Numbered from the stretch's first letter, positions 24,707-33,135 are shown. The stretch: DNA of 33,135 nucleotides from an uncultured Bacilli bacterium (GCA_944371435.1 CALVXQ010000003.1:1-33135); one strand, 5' to 3'. A program made the numbers and translations. The notes: a model not told the origin generated them from the sequence alone.

Positions 24707-26302
24707 CTATTCATTATATGTATCTGGCAAATCATTTTCATATAAAGCATAAATTTCTTTTTTTAAATCTAGTTTAGCTAATAAAAGATAAGTACTACGA
24801 ACATCATTAGTAATTATAATATTTTCTTTATTATACTTAGCAGCAAGAAGCCCTTCATAAATCGGTTTAGTCTGTTTTTCTCCAACTAGCACTACTACAT
24901 CTGCTACTTTAGCTATTTCTTTACCAAATTCATAATTACATTTTTCTTCTTCTTTACCAAGTTCTACCATTCCCGGCGTAACAACAACTTTAGCCCCTGG
25001 CATCATATCTAAAACTTCTAAGGCCACTTTAGCACCAACTGGGTTAGAATTATAAGCATCATCTATTTGATAAAAATTACCTATTTTTTTTAATTCTAAA
25101 CGATGTTCTACGGGGGTTATATTACTAACTGCCTCAATTAACTTAGAAACTGATATTCCAAGGGTATAACCAACAGCAATACCTGCTACAATATTACTTA
25201 TATTATGACGTCCTAATAATTTAGTTGTAAATTTATAACTTTGTTTTAAATCTCGAAAATATACTTCAAAGGTAGAACCTTTATAACTACAACTAATATT
25301 TTTCGCATAAAAATCTGCTTCTTTATTTTTTAAAGCATACCAAACTATTTTAACTTTATTTTTTAAAGGATAATTTACTTGAAATGGATCGTCTTTATTC
25401 AAAAAAGCTATGCCATCAGCAGGTAGGCTTTCGATAAGTTCAAACTTCGTCTTAACAATATTTTCTTGCGAGCCAAAAGTTTCTAAGTGAGCTTGACCAA
25501 TAGTAGTTAACAAGCCATACTTAGGCGATACTAAATTACATGCATTTTTTATTCTACCAACCCGATAAGCTCCCATTTCGGCAATGAATATTTCATCAAA
25601 AACCGTTAAATCATTATTAATAGTAGTCATTAAACCAACATCAGTATTAAAGTTTTTAGGAGTTGGATGAGTAATATATTTAATACTTAATATTTCGTTT
25701 AAAACATTTTTGGTACTAGTTTTACCATAAGAACCAGTAATACCGATAGTTACTAAATTATTTAAAGAATGTAATTTATTAACAGCTTGATGCCAAAACT
25801 TTTTATAAATTAATCTTTCAATAGGATTATTAATAACTTTAACAATATATACTATATAATAATTAAATATTAATAATAAGACTGCTATTAATAAAAAGAT
25901 ATTACCTAAATTAGAATTAAATGTATACAATAAAAATGGTAATAAATTAAGAATATAAAGAGTAAGTATCTGTCTTTTAACCCGAGCTGTCTTTACTAAA
26001 GGTTTTTTAGCTTTTTCTAGCATAATAGTATATTTTATTACTTCAGAATCAATTAAAAGAATAAAGATACTAAGAATAATTAAAATATAAGATATAAAAT
26101 TATTTAATAAAGTTGCTACTAAAATTAATAAACCAGCTAATAAATCATAATGATAAAAAGCTGTTTTTAAATTATTCTTTAACCATTTTAAATAGCGATT
26201 ATTTTCATTATAAAGATTTTGCTGTAACATATGTAATGATTTACGTGATTTAACCGTAACTACATAAAATATAACAACAAATGCTAATAAATATATTAAC
26301 AT
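24707..26302 (-). CDS. murF: MurF-like Mur ligase with an N-terminal membrane domain
   Basis: The enzyme should add D-Ala-D-Ala to the UDP-MurNAc-tripeptide. The C-terminal 350 residues are a Mur ligase: P-loop GITGSYGKTST (187-197), FIAEMGAYRVGRI, HLETFGS, LGRHNISNIVAGIAVG, DDAYNSNPVGAKVAL and VTPGMVELG. The first 155 residues are different from a classical MurF: about five hydrophobic segments (2-18, 52-68, 70-86, 112-128, 134-154) in place of the usual soluble UDP-binding domain. At 531 residues it is longer than the usual 450. The AGGAGG site is strong. ddl, whose product is the substrate, follows after 15 bases, and an alpha/beta hydrolase gene ends 1 base before the start. A MurT-like or other amide ligase role is less likely given the neighbour ddl. 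Confidence 0.88.
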   Translation of the reverse strand: MLIYLLAFVVIFYVVTVKSRKSLHMLQQNLYNENNRYLKWLKNNLKTAFYHYDLLAGLLILVATLLNNFISYILIILSIFILLIDSEVIKYTIMLEKAKKPLVKTARVKRQILTLYILNLLPFLLYTFNSNLGNIFLLIAVLLLIFNYYIVYIVKVINNPIERLIYKKFWHQAVNKLHSLNNLVTIGITGSYGKTSTKNVLNEILSIKYITHPTPKNFNTDVGLMTTINNDLTVFDEIFIAEMGAYRVGRIKNACNLVSPKYGLLTTIGQAHLETFGSQENIVKTKFELIESLPADGIAFLNKDDPFQVNYPLKNKVKIVWYALKNKEADFYAKNISCSYKGSTFEVYFRDLKQSYKFTTKLLGRHNISNIVAGIAVGYTLGISVSKLIEAVSNITPVEHRLELKKIGNFYQIDDAYNSNPVGAKVALEVLDMMPGAKVVVTPGMVELGKEEEKCNYEFGKEIAKVADVVVLVGEKQTKPIYEGLLAAKYNKENIIITNDVRSTYLLLAKLDLKKEIYALYENDLPDTYNE

Positions 26303-26303
26303 A

Positions 26304-27029
26304 TTAATTACCTCCTATAAAACTTTTTATAATTTTTACAACATAATCTAAATGTTCTAAATAAGCATAATGCGTTGCACCCTCTATCTTGATTAAAGCG
26401 CCATCTTTTAATAACTTTTCTAACTTCATAGCATCAGAAATAGGGGCTGCAGTATCGTTAGTACCCCATATTAATATCGTCGGTGCCGTAATCTTTTGCG
26501 CACATTCTGATAAGTCTTCATTAATTGTATTAACTAAAATACCCCGCATAATGACTGAAGCATTCTTATAATCAGTTGAACCAATATAATTTTTAGCTAC
26601 TTCTACTAATAGTTTAGTTCCCGGTATCTTTTTTAAATTTTTTAATAATTTTTCTTTTACACTAGTTTTACGTTCTCTAACACATGGTGCTCCAAATAAA
26701 ATCAGTTTATCAACCTCGTACTTACTAGCATAAATAATACCTATTCTCCCCCCAAAAGAGTGACCAATAACGATTGGTTTCTTAAGTCCCACTTCTTCGG
26801 CAAAATCATGAATAATTTCTGTATATTCATAAATATCATAAGATTTAGTTGGCTCACTAGAAGCCCCAAATCCAGGTAGGTCTAAAATAGTAATACGAAA
26901 GCCCTCAAGTTTTTTTCCTAGAGGTAACATCATTTCTTTATTTTGCCCCCATCCGTGTAATAATAAAATATCTCTTCCACTACCAAACATCATATAAGAA
27001 ATATTTATATCTTTTATAATAACATTCAT
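26304..27029 (-). CDS. Alpha/beta hydrolase
   Basis: A 241-residue cytoplasmic hydrolase with a complete triad: Ser91 in GHSFGG, Asp192 in GTNDTAAP and His220 in GATHYAYLEH. The oxyanion region LLLHGWGQN (22-30) and DLPGFGASSEP (50-60) are typical of the family. The substrate cannot be told. It is the first gene of a three-gene unit with murF and ddl, ending 1 base before murF, so a role in envelope or acyl metabolism is possible but not shown. AAGGATG is the ribosome site. It has its own extended -10 promoter after the miaA terminator. Confidence 0.9.
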   Translation of the reverse strand: MNVIIKDINISYMMFGSGRDILLLHGWGQNKEMMLPLGKKLEGFRITILDLPGFGASSEPTKSYDIYEYTEIIHDFAEEVGLKKPIVIGHSFGGRIGIIYASKYEVDKLILFGAPCVRERKTSVKEKLLKNLKKIPGTKLLVEVAKNYIGSTDYKNASVIMRGILVNTINEDLSECAQKITAPTILIWGTNDTAAPISDAMKLEKLLKDGALIKIEGATHYAYLEHLDYVVKIIKSFIGGN

Positions 27030-27051
27030 AAAAGCACATCCTTGTTTATTA

Positions 27052-27060
27052 ATTATATCA
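27052..27060 (-). promoter_or_regulatory. Extended -10 promoter of the hydrolase-murF-ddl operon
   Basis: The minus strand reads TGATATAAT (27060-27052), 22 bases before the hydrolase start. No clear -35. Confidence 0.68.
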
Positions 27061-27091
27061 TAATAAATTAAAATTAATTAATATTTTCCAT

Positions 27092-27136
27092 AAAAAAACT
27101 ATTTAGATTCAATATAATTTTCAACATCTAAAATAG
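27092..27136 (-). terminator. Terminator overlapping the end of miaA
   Basis: On the minus strand CTATTTTAGAT (27136-27126) pairs with ATCTAAATAG (27108-27099) with one bulged base and a 17-base loop, followed by TTTTTTT. The miaA stop codon TAG is the last part of the stem, so the whole hairpin lies in coding sequence. Confidence 0.62.
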
Positions 27137-27950
27137 TTTTGTTAAAATCATCATAACAAGTGTTAAACCATTTAACATCCATTTGATTATTAAACCAAGT
27201 ATACTGTCTTTTCGCATAATGACGAGAATTTTTTTTAATTAAAGAAATAGCTTCTTCTAAAGAAATATTATTATCTAAATAAGAATATATTTCTTTATAC
27301 CCAATTCCCGTAAGTAATGCTTTACTACGAATATGTAAATCATAAAATTTCTTTACTTCCTCAACTAATCCAGCACTAATCATCTTATCGACACGTTCAT
27401 TTATCTTCTTATACAATGTATCTCTATCGGTTGTTAAACCAATCAGAATAAAGTCATATAATTTTTCTGGTTTTACTATAGTAACATCTTTCTTATTTAA
27501 AAATCTAATTAAGCGTTTACGATTATTTACATGTATAGAACAGTTTTTATCCTTTTTTAAAGCTAACTTATATAACTCTTCATTAGAATACCCATCATAT
27601 GTCTTATTACCATCATCTGATGAGAAACGATAATCGTATAAAGTTGCCTTTAAATATAAACCTGTTCCCCCAACAAAGATAATATTTCGATTCTTATATT
27701 TCTCTAAGATATTTCTAGCATCTTTTTGATAATCAAAAACAGTATAATTATAATTAACATCGACAAAGTCTATTAATTCATGAGGAATTCCTTCCATTTC
27801 TTCTGGTGTAATTTTAGCTGTTCCAATATCTAGTCCTTTATATACCTGCATCGCATCACAATTGACTATTATCGCGTTATATTTTTTAGCTAATTCTAAG
27901 GACAATTTAGTTTTACCAACAGCAGTTGGTCCTACTACACATAAAATCAT
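27099..27950 (-). CDS. miaA: tRNA dimethylallyltransferase MiaA
   Basis: MiaA adds an isopentenyl group to A37 of tRNAs that read codons starting with U. The 283 residues are slightly short of the usual 300. Visible motifs are the P-loop GPTAVGKT (7-14), NCDAMQVYKGLDIGTAK (DSxQxY-type substrate site), IPHELIDF, VGGTGLYLKA, and the C-terminal TGIGYKEIYSYL and SRHYAKRQYTWFNNQ. It starts 4 bases after the amidoligase stop with GAGGTAAG as ribosome site, so they are co-transcribed. The 3' end is part of a terminator hairpin. Confidence 0.96.
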   Translation of the reverse strand: MILCVVGPTAVGKTKLSLELAKKYNAIIVNCDAMQVYKGLDIGTAKITPEEMEGIPHELIDFVDVNYNYTVFDYQKDARNILEKYKNRNIIFVGGTGLYLKATLYDYRFSSDDGNKTYDGYSNEELYKLALKKDKNCSIHVNNRKRLIRFLNKKDVTIVKPEKLYDFILIGLTTDRDTLYKKINERVDKMISAGLVEEVKKFYDLHIRSKALLTGIGYKEIYSYLDNNISLEEAISLIKKNSRHYAKRQYTWFNNQMDVKWFNTCYDDFNKTILDVENYIESK

Positions 27951-27953
27951 ATC

Positions 27954-28943
27954 TTACCTCGTTAATCCTAATATCTTCTGAAAAGATTTAGTATCTTCAT
28001 TATTATTTTTTAAATATTGCCTTAAAAAATATACTTTATCTAAATTATTATTAAATACTAAATCACAAAATTCTAAAGCACTATCTAAATGAATCTTATT
28101 ATAATCTGAAAAATAAGAATAATTATATTTATTTAATTTACGACGATGAAAAATTGTTTCATAATCAAATTTATCACTTTTAACATAGTATAACATTTTC
28201 ATAAATAGATTAATATTATTTTGCCAAATAATAGGATTTAAAGTTCCATTAGGATTACGAAACTCAATCGTATTATTTAAGTTATATTGACCTAATTTAT
28301 TACATTTTTCAAAACTAACAGCAGCAGCATTTTCTTTTTTTAACATAGCGAGTACTTCCATAAAATCAGTAGGGAATTCTTGTAACACCAAAAAAGCTTC
28401 TTCAAAATCCGCATTACAATTATAAGCATACTCATCAATAAGTGGTCGACTAATCGTATACTCACCATTACCAAAACGAAATATAACATCTTCATAAGTT
28501 GACCAAAGTAATAAAAAACGGGACAATATTTCCGAACTTTCTGGCAATATTTGAGCTCCAACATGAACTTGAGCCGCACATTTTTCATTAATACTACTAT
28601 ATCTTTTCAAAATATCACATACTCTTTTTATTTCTTGCCAAGAATTAATATCATCTTTTAAAGGAGGAGATGTAAATTCTAACCCCTCATCTAAACTTGG
28701 TTCTTCTTTTTTAGTCCAACCTTCATCTTCATACATAAAGTAAGCACTTGCTAAATCATTATAATCAATTATATCTTCTGTTTCTATTTCGATTCCAAAC
28801 GTATCTTGAGAAGATAAACTAAGTGTATTTCTATATTCTAGTAAATAAAGATTTAAGTAACTTAAAATTTCTTCTAAATCTTTTTTAGATAATTTAGAAA
28901 ATAATAAATTTCCTTGTTTATTGATTAAATCAAATATTTCCAT
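27954..28943 (-). CDS. Putative amidoligase (COOH-NH2 ligase, GCS-like fold)
   Basis: The 329-residue protein has the pattern of the predicted amidoligase family related to glutamine synthetase/gamma-glutamylcysteine synthetase folds: GIEIETE (50-56), DEGLEFTSPPL (85-95), CAAQVHVGAQI (122-132), and NTIEFRNPNGTLNP (224-237), each with the conserved acids, His and Arg expected to bind ATP and metal. Such enzymes are thought to form an amide bond between a carboxyl and an amine, on a peptide, protein or cell-wall part; the substrate here is unknown. It is soluble with no signal peptide. It lies between mutL and miaA with a GGGGGTG ribosome site. Known relatives often occur in phage or peptide-modification clusters, so this housekeeping setting is unusual. 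Confidence 0.75.
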   Translation of the reverse strand: MEIFDLINKQGNLLFSKLSKKDLEEILSYLNLYLLEYRNTLSLSSQDTFGIEIETEDIIDYNDLASAYFMYEDEGWTKKEEPSLDEGLEFTSPPLKDDINSWQEIKRVCDILKRYSSINEKCAAQVHVGAQILPESSEILSRFLLLWSTYEDVIFRFGNGEYTISRPLIDEYAYNCNADFEEAFLVLQEFPTDFMEVLAMLKKENAAAVSFEKCNKLGQYNLNNTIEFRNPNGTLNPIIWQNNINLFMKMLYYVKSDKFDYETIFHRRKLNKYNYSYFSDYNKIHLDSALEFCDLVFNNNLDKVYFLRQYLKNNNEDTKSFQKILGLTR

Positions 28944-28962
28944 TACAACACCCCCTAATCTA

Positions 28963-30711
28963 TTAATTCATAATCCTCTTAAACATTCTTTCTAAATCAT
29001 AATTACTAAACTTAATCATAGTGGGTCTACCATGAGGACAATTATAGGGATTATCAGTTTTTACTAATTCATCTAAAAGTTCGCTCATTGCTTCATGAGA
29101 AATATGCATATTGGCTTTAATCGACATTTTACAAGCTAAAGTAATCGCAGCACCCTCTCTAAATTTATCTGGATCAAACTTATTACCATAACTTATTACT
29201 AAATCAATAATTCTTCTAATACTTTCTTCTTCATAACCTTGTAACAACCAAGTCGGATGTTCAATAACCCGGAAAGTGTTAATTCCAAATTCATCAATTT
29301 TAAAGCCAATACTATTTAGAAAATCTAAATGTTCTCTAAGTACTAAAGCTTCACTAGCATTTAGTTCAATCGTTATCGGAAATAAAGTCCTAGTAGTACT
29401 AGTCTTACTTTCTTTTAAAGCTTTAAAAAATCTTTCATAATTAATTCTTTCTTGAGCGGCATGCTGATCAATTAAATACATCCCTTCTTCATTTTCCGCA
29501 ATAATATAAGTACCATGTACTGCTCCAACTGGAAATAGTTTGATTCTTTTTATTTCTTCATTAGGTTTTACAACATCAACTTGTTCTTCAGCAATACTAA
29601 ATAAATTTAATTCAGTTTGTTCTTCTTTTTGTTCCTCTTTAATATTAGCTTCAATAATACTATTTATTTCATTTTTAGTAAAAACATCATTAGTGGCTTC
29701 AATTCTTCCTAAAGCACTAGGTATAAGTAAATTATTATATAAAGCTTCCTTAATAGTATTCATAATTAAATCTGTTAAAGCGCTTATTTTGCCCAATTTT
29801 ATATCCTGTTTAGTAGGATGAATATTAACATCGATTAAAGTAGGATCTGTATTAATATTAATTACAACGATTGGAAACTTAATATCCGGTTTATAAGTAT
29901 AATAAGCATCATTAATAGCTTTATTTATTTCATTATTTCTTACTACCCTTCCATTAACAATAGTTGTCATATGATACCTATTAGATTTTAAAATCTCTGG
30001 TTTACATATATATCCATAAATATCATAATCATCATTAGAAGCTTTTATCTCAATTAATTTAGAAGAAACTTGTAAACCATATATTTCATGAATAGTCTTC
30101 TTTAGATTACCAGAACCACTTGTATTTACTATGATACGTTCATTATTCAATAATTTAAAACTAATTTTAGGATAACTTAAAGCTAATTTTTCTAAATAAG
30201 AAACACAATTGGCTAACTCAGTTGCTTCTGTTTTTAAATATTTTAAACGAGCTGGAGTATTATAAAATAAATTTCGTACTTCAATTGTTGTTCCAATCAC
30301 ACAATCTGAATCTTCATTTATTAAAAATTTACCACCTTTAATTTTAACATGAGTACCAACATCACCAGTTGAAGTGATCAAATCAACTTCACTAACAGCC
30401 GCAATCGAAGGAAGTGCTTCACCACGAAATCCTAAAGTATTTATAAAAAATAAATCGTCTTCTTTTAACAATTTAGAAGTAGCATGTCTTTGAAAAGCTA
30501 ACAAGGCATCTTGCTTATCCATCCCTGTACCATTATCAATTACTTTAATCCCATTTAAGCCACCATTTACTAGTTCTACCCGAATATCACTTGCTAAGGC
30601 ATCAATCGAATTTTCAACTAATTCTTTAACTACTGAAGCAACTTTTTCAACTACTTCACCAGCCGAAATTTTATTAGCTAAATTTTCACTCATGATATTA
30701 ATCTTACTCAT
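28963..30711 (-). CDS. mutL: DNA mismatch repair protein MutL
   Basis: The 582-residue protein has the GHKL ATPase N-terminus: LVENSIDA (31-38), DNGTGM (59-64), GFRGEALPSI (94-103) and GTTIEVRNLFYNTPAR. The C-terminal domain carries the endonuclease motif DQHA-x2-E-x4-E (415-426, DQHAAQERINYE), plus ACKMSIKANMH and CPHGRP, so it is a nicking-type MutL of the non-methyl-directed kind. A Glu/Lys-rich linker separates the domains (about 350-388). It overlaps the end of yqeH by 8 bases; GGGGGA is the ribosome site. mutS, often the neighbour, is not in the window. Confidence 0.97.
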   Translation of the reverse strand: MSKINIMSENLANKISAGEVVEKVASVVKELVENSIDALASDIRVELVNGGLNGIKVIDNGTGMDKQDALLAFQRHATSKLLKEDDLFFINTLGFRGEALPSIAAVSEVDLITSTGDVGTHVKIKGGKFLINEDSDCVIGTTIEVRNLFYNTPARLKYLKTEATELANCVSYLEKLALSYPKISFKLLNNERIIVNTSGSGNLKKTIHEIYGLQVSSKLIEIKASNDDYDIYGYICKPEILKSNRYHMTTIVNGRVVRNNEINKAINDAYYTYKPDIKFPIVVININTDPTLIDVNIHPTKQDIKLGKISALTDLIMNTIKEALYNNLLIPSALGRIEATNDVFTKNEINSIIEANIKEEQKEEQTELNLFSIAEEQVDVVKPNEEIKRIKLFPVGAVHGTYIIAENEEGMYLIDQHAAQERINYERFFKALKESKTSTTRTLFPITIELNASEALVLREHLDFLNSIGFKIDEFGINTFRVIEHPTWLLQGYEEESIRRIIDLVISYGNKFDPDKFREGAAITLACKMSIKANMHISHEAMSELLDELVKTDNPYNCPHGRPTMIKFSNYDLERMFKRIMN

Positions 30712-31675
30712 TATTTAATCCCCCAAATAAAGATACTCTTATACTTATAGTATCAAAATACTTTTTACTAACTTTTAAATTACAAGCTTTTTTAATATTA
30801 ATAAAACCTAGTCCTGTTATAACTAAGTCGGTATTATCAGGAACATGAATAATACTAAAATCTTCTAAATCATAGTTATATCTTCTTTCTAAGTTTATAT
30901 CATTACTAAAATAAATAGTAATACTATTGCCACCAAAGTTATTAATAACTAAATCATTTTCAATCAATAAACTAGTATTATCTTTCATCTGATAAGTAAT
31001 AGGTTTAATTATCTTCTTACAATTAGCCTTCTTAATTAAACTATTATTTATATCCATTATATTTTTCTTATATTTAAAACCTGGTGTATCAGTAATAACT
31101 AAATTATCAATTTTAATATTTAAAAAATCAAGAGTAGTATCTGGTAAAAAACTTTCTGTTATAACCTTTTCATCTAATAAGGTATTAATCAAAGTACTTT
31201 TTCCTGAGTTAGTATATCCAACTATATAACAAGAATTTAAACTCTTATTAATCATTTCTTTAATAATAATATTCTTATTCTTACTATCTTTAGCTGATAC
31301 TAAATAGATATCTTCATTTATTTGATAATTATTTCTTAAATAATCAATAATACTACTATCTTTAATACTTCTAGGAATAATATCTTTCTTAGTAACTAAT
31401 AAAGTCTTAGTATATCTAAATTTTTTATACGTATCTATTACTTCATTACTTATATTCAAAAAATCTATTAAAAAGAAAACGTGTTTTTTATTATTATTAA
31501 TTATTTTTATTATAGTATCATTATCTTTACTTACTAATTCCTTTTTTAATTCACCATAATGCCTCAAACGATGGCAACGCATACATATTTTAAACTTTAA
31601 ATCGGGCACATATCCTATTTTTTCTTTATCAATATTTTGTAAAGTTACCCCACATCCTAAACACTTTTTAACCAT
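30704..31675 (-). CDS. yqeH: Ribosome assembly GTPase YqeH
   Basis: YqeH is a circularly permuted GTPase needed for 30S subunit assembly. A zinc finger (Cys5, Cys8, Cys31, Cys34: CLGCG and CMRCHRLRHYG) is followed by the permuted motifs G4 TKKD (95-98), G5 SAK (127-129), G1 GYTNSGKST (153-161) and G3 DTPG (196-199). At 323 residues it is shorter than the B. subtilis form (366). The ATG at 31675 (MVKKCLGCG) is preferred because GAGGTAA lies 6-7 bases upstream; it overlaps the yqeG stop by 8 bases. The C-terminal part is compact but keeps GLGFINIKK. Confidence 0.94.
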   Translation of the reverse strand: MVKKCLGCGVTLQNIDKEKIGYVPDLKFKICMRCHRLRHYGELKKELVSKDNDTIIKIINNNKKHVFFLIDFLNISNEVIDTYKKFRYTKTLLVTKKDIIPRSIKDSSIIDYLRNNYQINEDIYLVSAKDSKNKNIIIKEMINKSLNSCYIVGYTNSGKSTLINTLLDEKVITESFLPDTTLDFLNIKIDNLVITDTPGFKYKKNIMDINNSLIKKANCKKIIKPITYQMKDNTSLLIENDLVINNFGGNSITIYFSNDINLERRYNYDLEDFSIIHVPDNTDLVITGLGFINIKKACNLKVSKKYFDTISIRVSLFGGLNNE

Positions 31676-32189
31676 AATAATTACCTCGTTTAAAACTTCC
31701 TTTCTTCTCAAAAGAATTTAAAATTTTCTTTTCAATAAAACGATTAAATTTTGTCCAAACAAAATCTTCTTCATTTATTTTATCAACAAATATAGAAGTA
31801 AAATTCATTTTATTAGCACCCCAAATATCAGTTAAAATCTGATCGCCAATACAAGCAATTTCGCTATCTTTATAGCCATATTTTTTCTTTATAATACGAT
31901 ATTTTTTCTTAAGAGGTTTACAAGAGGAATATGCAGAATCAACATTTAATTCTTCTTTAAAAGGAGTTACTCTTTTTTTTCCACTGTTAGACATAATAAT
32001 TATTTTAAAACTTAAATCGTCTAAATAAGCAAAAAGCTCTTTTATCTTGCGAGTCGGTCTTTTAGCATATATCGAAACTAAAGTATTATCTAAATCAAAT
32101 ATTAAACACTTAATTCCATTTTCCTTTAATTTTTTATAATCAATTTTATATATATCTTTAGCATAAATATCCGGATAAAACAAGTTCAT
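31668..32189 (-). CDS. yqeG: YqeG family HAD phosphatase
   Basis: A 173-residue HAD IIIA-type phosphatase with the nucleophile motif IFDLDNTL (30-37; Asp32 and Asp34), motif II Ser67 in IMSNSG, a Lys at about 91 in KPLKKKY, and motif III GDQILTDIWGAN (115-126). It is regularly upstream of yqeH in Firmicutes; the substrate is not established in my knowledge. AAAGGAA is the ribosome site. The end overlaps the yqeH start, so they are coupled. Confidence 0.93.
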   Translation of the reverse strand: MNLFYPDIYAKDIYKIDYKKLKENGIKCLIFDLDNTLVSIYAKRPTRKIKELFAYLDDLSFKIIIMSNSGKKRVTPFKEELNVDSAYSSCKPLKKKYRIIKKKYGYKDSEIACIGDQILTDIWGANKMNFTSIFVDKINEEDFVWTKFNRFIEKKILNSFEKKGSFKRGNYYG

Positions 32190-32210
32190 AAAAATATTCC
32201 TTTCTTATTA

Positions 32211-32232
32211 AAAGCAAGATATATCTTGCTTT
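32211..32232 (-). terminator. Perfect palindrome, probable weak terminator after the lipoprotein gene
   Basis: AAAGCAAGATATATCTTGCTTT is read as two 11-base arms with no loop bases to spare (32211-32232). On the minus strand TTTTAATAAG follows, so the U-tract is short. The lipoprotein stop codon overlaps it by 2 bases and the yqeG ribosome site follows within 10 bases. Confidence 0.55.
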
Positions 32233-32764
32233 AATTACAATCATCAGTTTTACTCTTTACTAAAAAACTAGTACACTCACTATCTAAACATAAAAGTTTA
32301 TCTTTATAATAAAGTTTAAAATCTCCTAATGTTAAAACATTATTACTTTCTTCATATTTTCCTTTATACTCTTTAGCATCAACATTATCTAAATTTAATC
32401 CGTAATTATAAGTATCATCTTCAATTACTAATTTTTGACTAGTTACTTCAAAACTCTTAATCTCAATACTTTCGATGCCATCTAAGTCTTTTAATACTTC
32501 TTCACTACTATTCATACCTATTTTATTATTAAAATATATATTTATCGTTGTATTACCTTTTTCTATATCATCTACAACATCATAGCCTCTTAAATAATTT
32601 AAACCTTGGACTTTATTTAATATATTATTATATTCTTTACTAGTATAATCTTCTTCTAAAATAACTAAAGTACTAAATATCTCATTTTTTTGACACCAAG
32701 TTCCTTCATATTTAGAACAACCACATAATAAAGTAATTAATAACAACATTAGAATTTTTTTCAT
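32231..32764 (-). CDS. Lipoprotein of unknown function
   Basis: The 177-residue product has a type II signal peptide (MKKILMLLLITLLCGC, lipobox LCGC at about 13-16). The mature part has several Cys residues (WCQKN, LLCLDSECTSF, DDCN at the C-terminus), which could form disulfides or bind metal, and a beta-rich pattern of strands (TTINIYFNNKIG, SIEIKSFEVTSQKLVIEDD). I recognise no family. It has its own extended -10 promoter and lies between rhodanese and yqeG on the same strand. TAGGAG is the ribosome site. Confidence 0.82.
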   Translation of the reverse strand: MKKILMLLLITLLCGCSKYEGTWCQKNEIFSTLVILEEDYTSKEYNNILNKVQGLNYLRGYDVVDDIEKGNTTINIYFNNKIGMNSSEEVLKDLDGIESIEIKSFEVTSQKLVIEDDTYNYGLNLDNVDAKEYKGKYEESNNVLTLGDFKLYYKDKLLCLDSECTSFLVKSKTDDCN

Positions 32765-32785
32765 AGATACTCCTAAAACACAAAT

Positions 32786-32794
32786 ATTATATCA
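32786..32794 (-). promoter_or_regulatory. Extended -10 promoter of the lipoprotein-yqeG-yqeH unit
   Basis: The minus strand reads TGATATAAT (32794-32786), 21 bases before the lipoprotein start. TTTAAA lies 17 bases farther upstream as a fair -35. Confidence 0.7.
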
Positions 32795-32814
32795 CAAGAA
32801 TTAATCTTTTTAAA

Positions 32815-33072
32815 TTAATTATCAAGTAATACCTGTGTTACATCGTATCCATATATTTCTAAAATACTTACTAAACGTCTACTCTTACTTCCATGACGAC
32901 AATAAAAATAATACTTCTTATTTTTATCTAAAAGTGTCCCAAAATTATAAACTAATTCGTTATAGGGAATATTAATAGCCCTTGCATCATGCCAAAGTTT
33001 ATAACTATAATTATCTTCTAAATCTACTAATACTCCATCATTAGCATATTCACTTAATTTTATTGTTTTCAT
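32815..33072 (-). CDS. Small rhodanese-like domain protein
   Basis: An 85-residue single rhodanese domain with the active-site loop YCRHGSKSRRL (Cys58), which normally takes and gives sulfane sulfur. The N-terminal half carries the usual VLVDLED strand and the DARAINIPYNEL segment (HIPGAINIP-like). Single-domain forms move sulfur between partners; the substrate is unknown. TAGGAGG precedes the ATG. The region right of 33072 is its upstream sequence, in which I see no convincing promoter. Confidence 0.88.
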   Translation of the reverse strand: MKTIKLSEYANDGVLVDLEDNYSYKLWHDARAINIPYNELVYNFGTLLDKNKKYYFYCRHGSKSRRLVSILEIYGYDVTQVLLDN

Positions 33073-33135
33073 CTAAAACCTCCTAAGTTAAAATATGCTA
33101 TCCCAAACTCAATCGTCATTACATTCACATATTTT

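Overview
The window is very AT-rich DNA with short intergenic gaps. It looks like a low-GC Firmicute (Bacilli/RF39-like gut lineage is my best guess, from gene content and composition and not from a search). Support comes from a sporulation block (an F/G-type sigma factor followed by spoVAC-spoVAD-spoVAE), the SMC partners scpA-scpB, the sufS-sufU pair, YqeG/YqeH, a Y-family polymerase with a YolD partner, and peptidoglycan genes (murF, ddl). Trp is read from TGG and no gene needs TGA read-through, so I see no sign of the Mycoplasma code.

Layout. 1-4225 is read leftwards: a truncated lipoprotein at the left edge, a DUF4186 protein, and a surface O-acylation operon (DUF4358-like lipoprotein, MBOAT acyltransferase, DHHW protein) behind a TTGCAA-N17-TATAAT promoter, then a small hypothetical gene. 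4331-14969 is read rightwards in three blocks: Y-family polymerase plus YolD; a class B sortase with a large cytoplasmic domain plus a 1007-residue unknown protein; and two MacB-like ABC exporter fusions. SufS and SufU lie convergent to these at 14991-16613.

The 482 bases between sufS and the Fic gene (16614-17095) hold a tRNA-Arg(UCU) with its promoter and terminator, and the first of two 76-bp direct repeats that flank a Fic/AMPylase gene (17096-18163). From 18237 to the right end everything is on the minus strand. Reading in the direction of transcription from the right edge: rhodanese, lipoprotein, yqeG, yqeH, mutL, a putative amidoligase and miaA; then an alpha/beta hydrolase, a membrane-anchored MurF-like ligase and ddl; then the sigma factor and spoVA genes; then a membrane protein with scpA and scpB.

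Shared features. Most promoters I can see have an extended -10 (TGNTATAAT) and no good -35, while two (tRNA and O-acylation operon) have a good -35 and no TG. Terminator hairpins very often overlap the stop codon, and in two cases the hairpin or its U-tract runs straight into the next gene's Shine-Dalgarno. The most unusual items are the repeat-flanked Fic gene, the sortase/1007-aa pair, the spoVAC leader hairpin, the membrane-anchored MurF-like enzyme and the amidoligase beside mutL.
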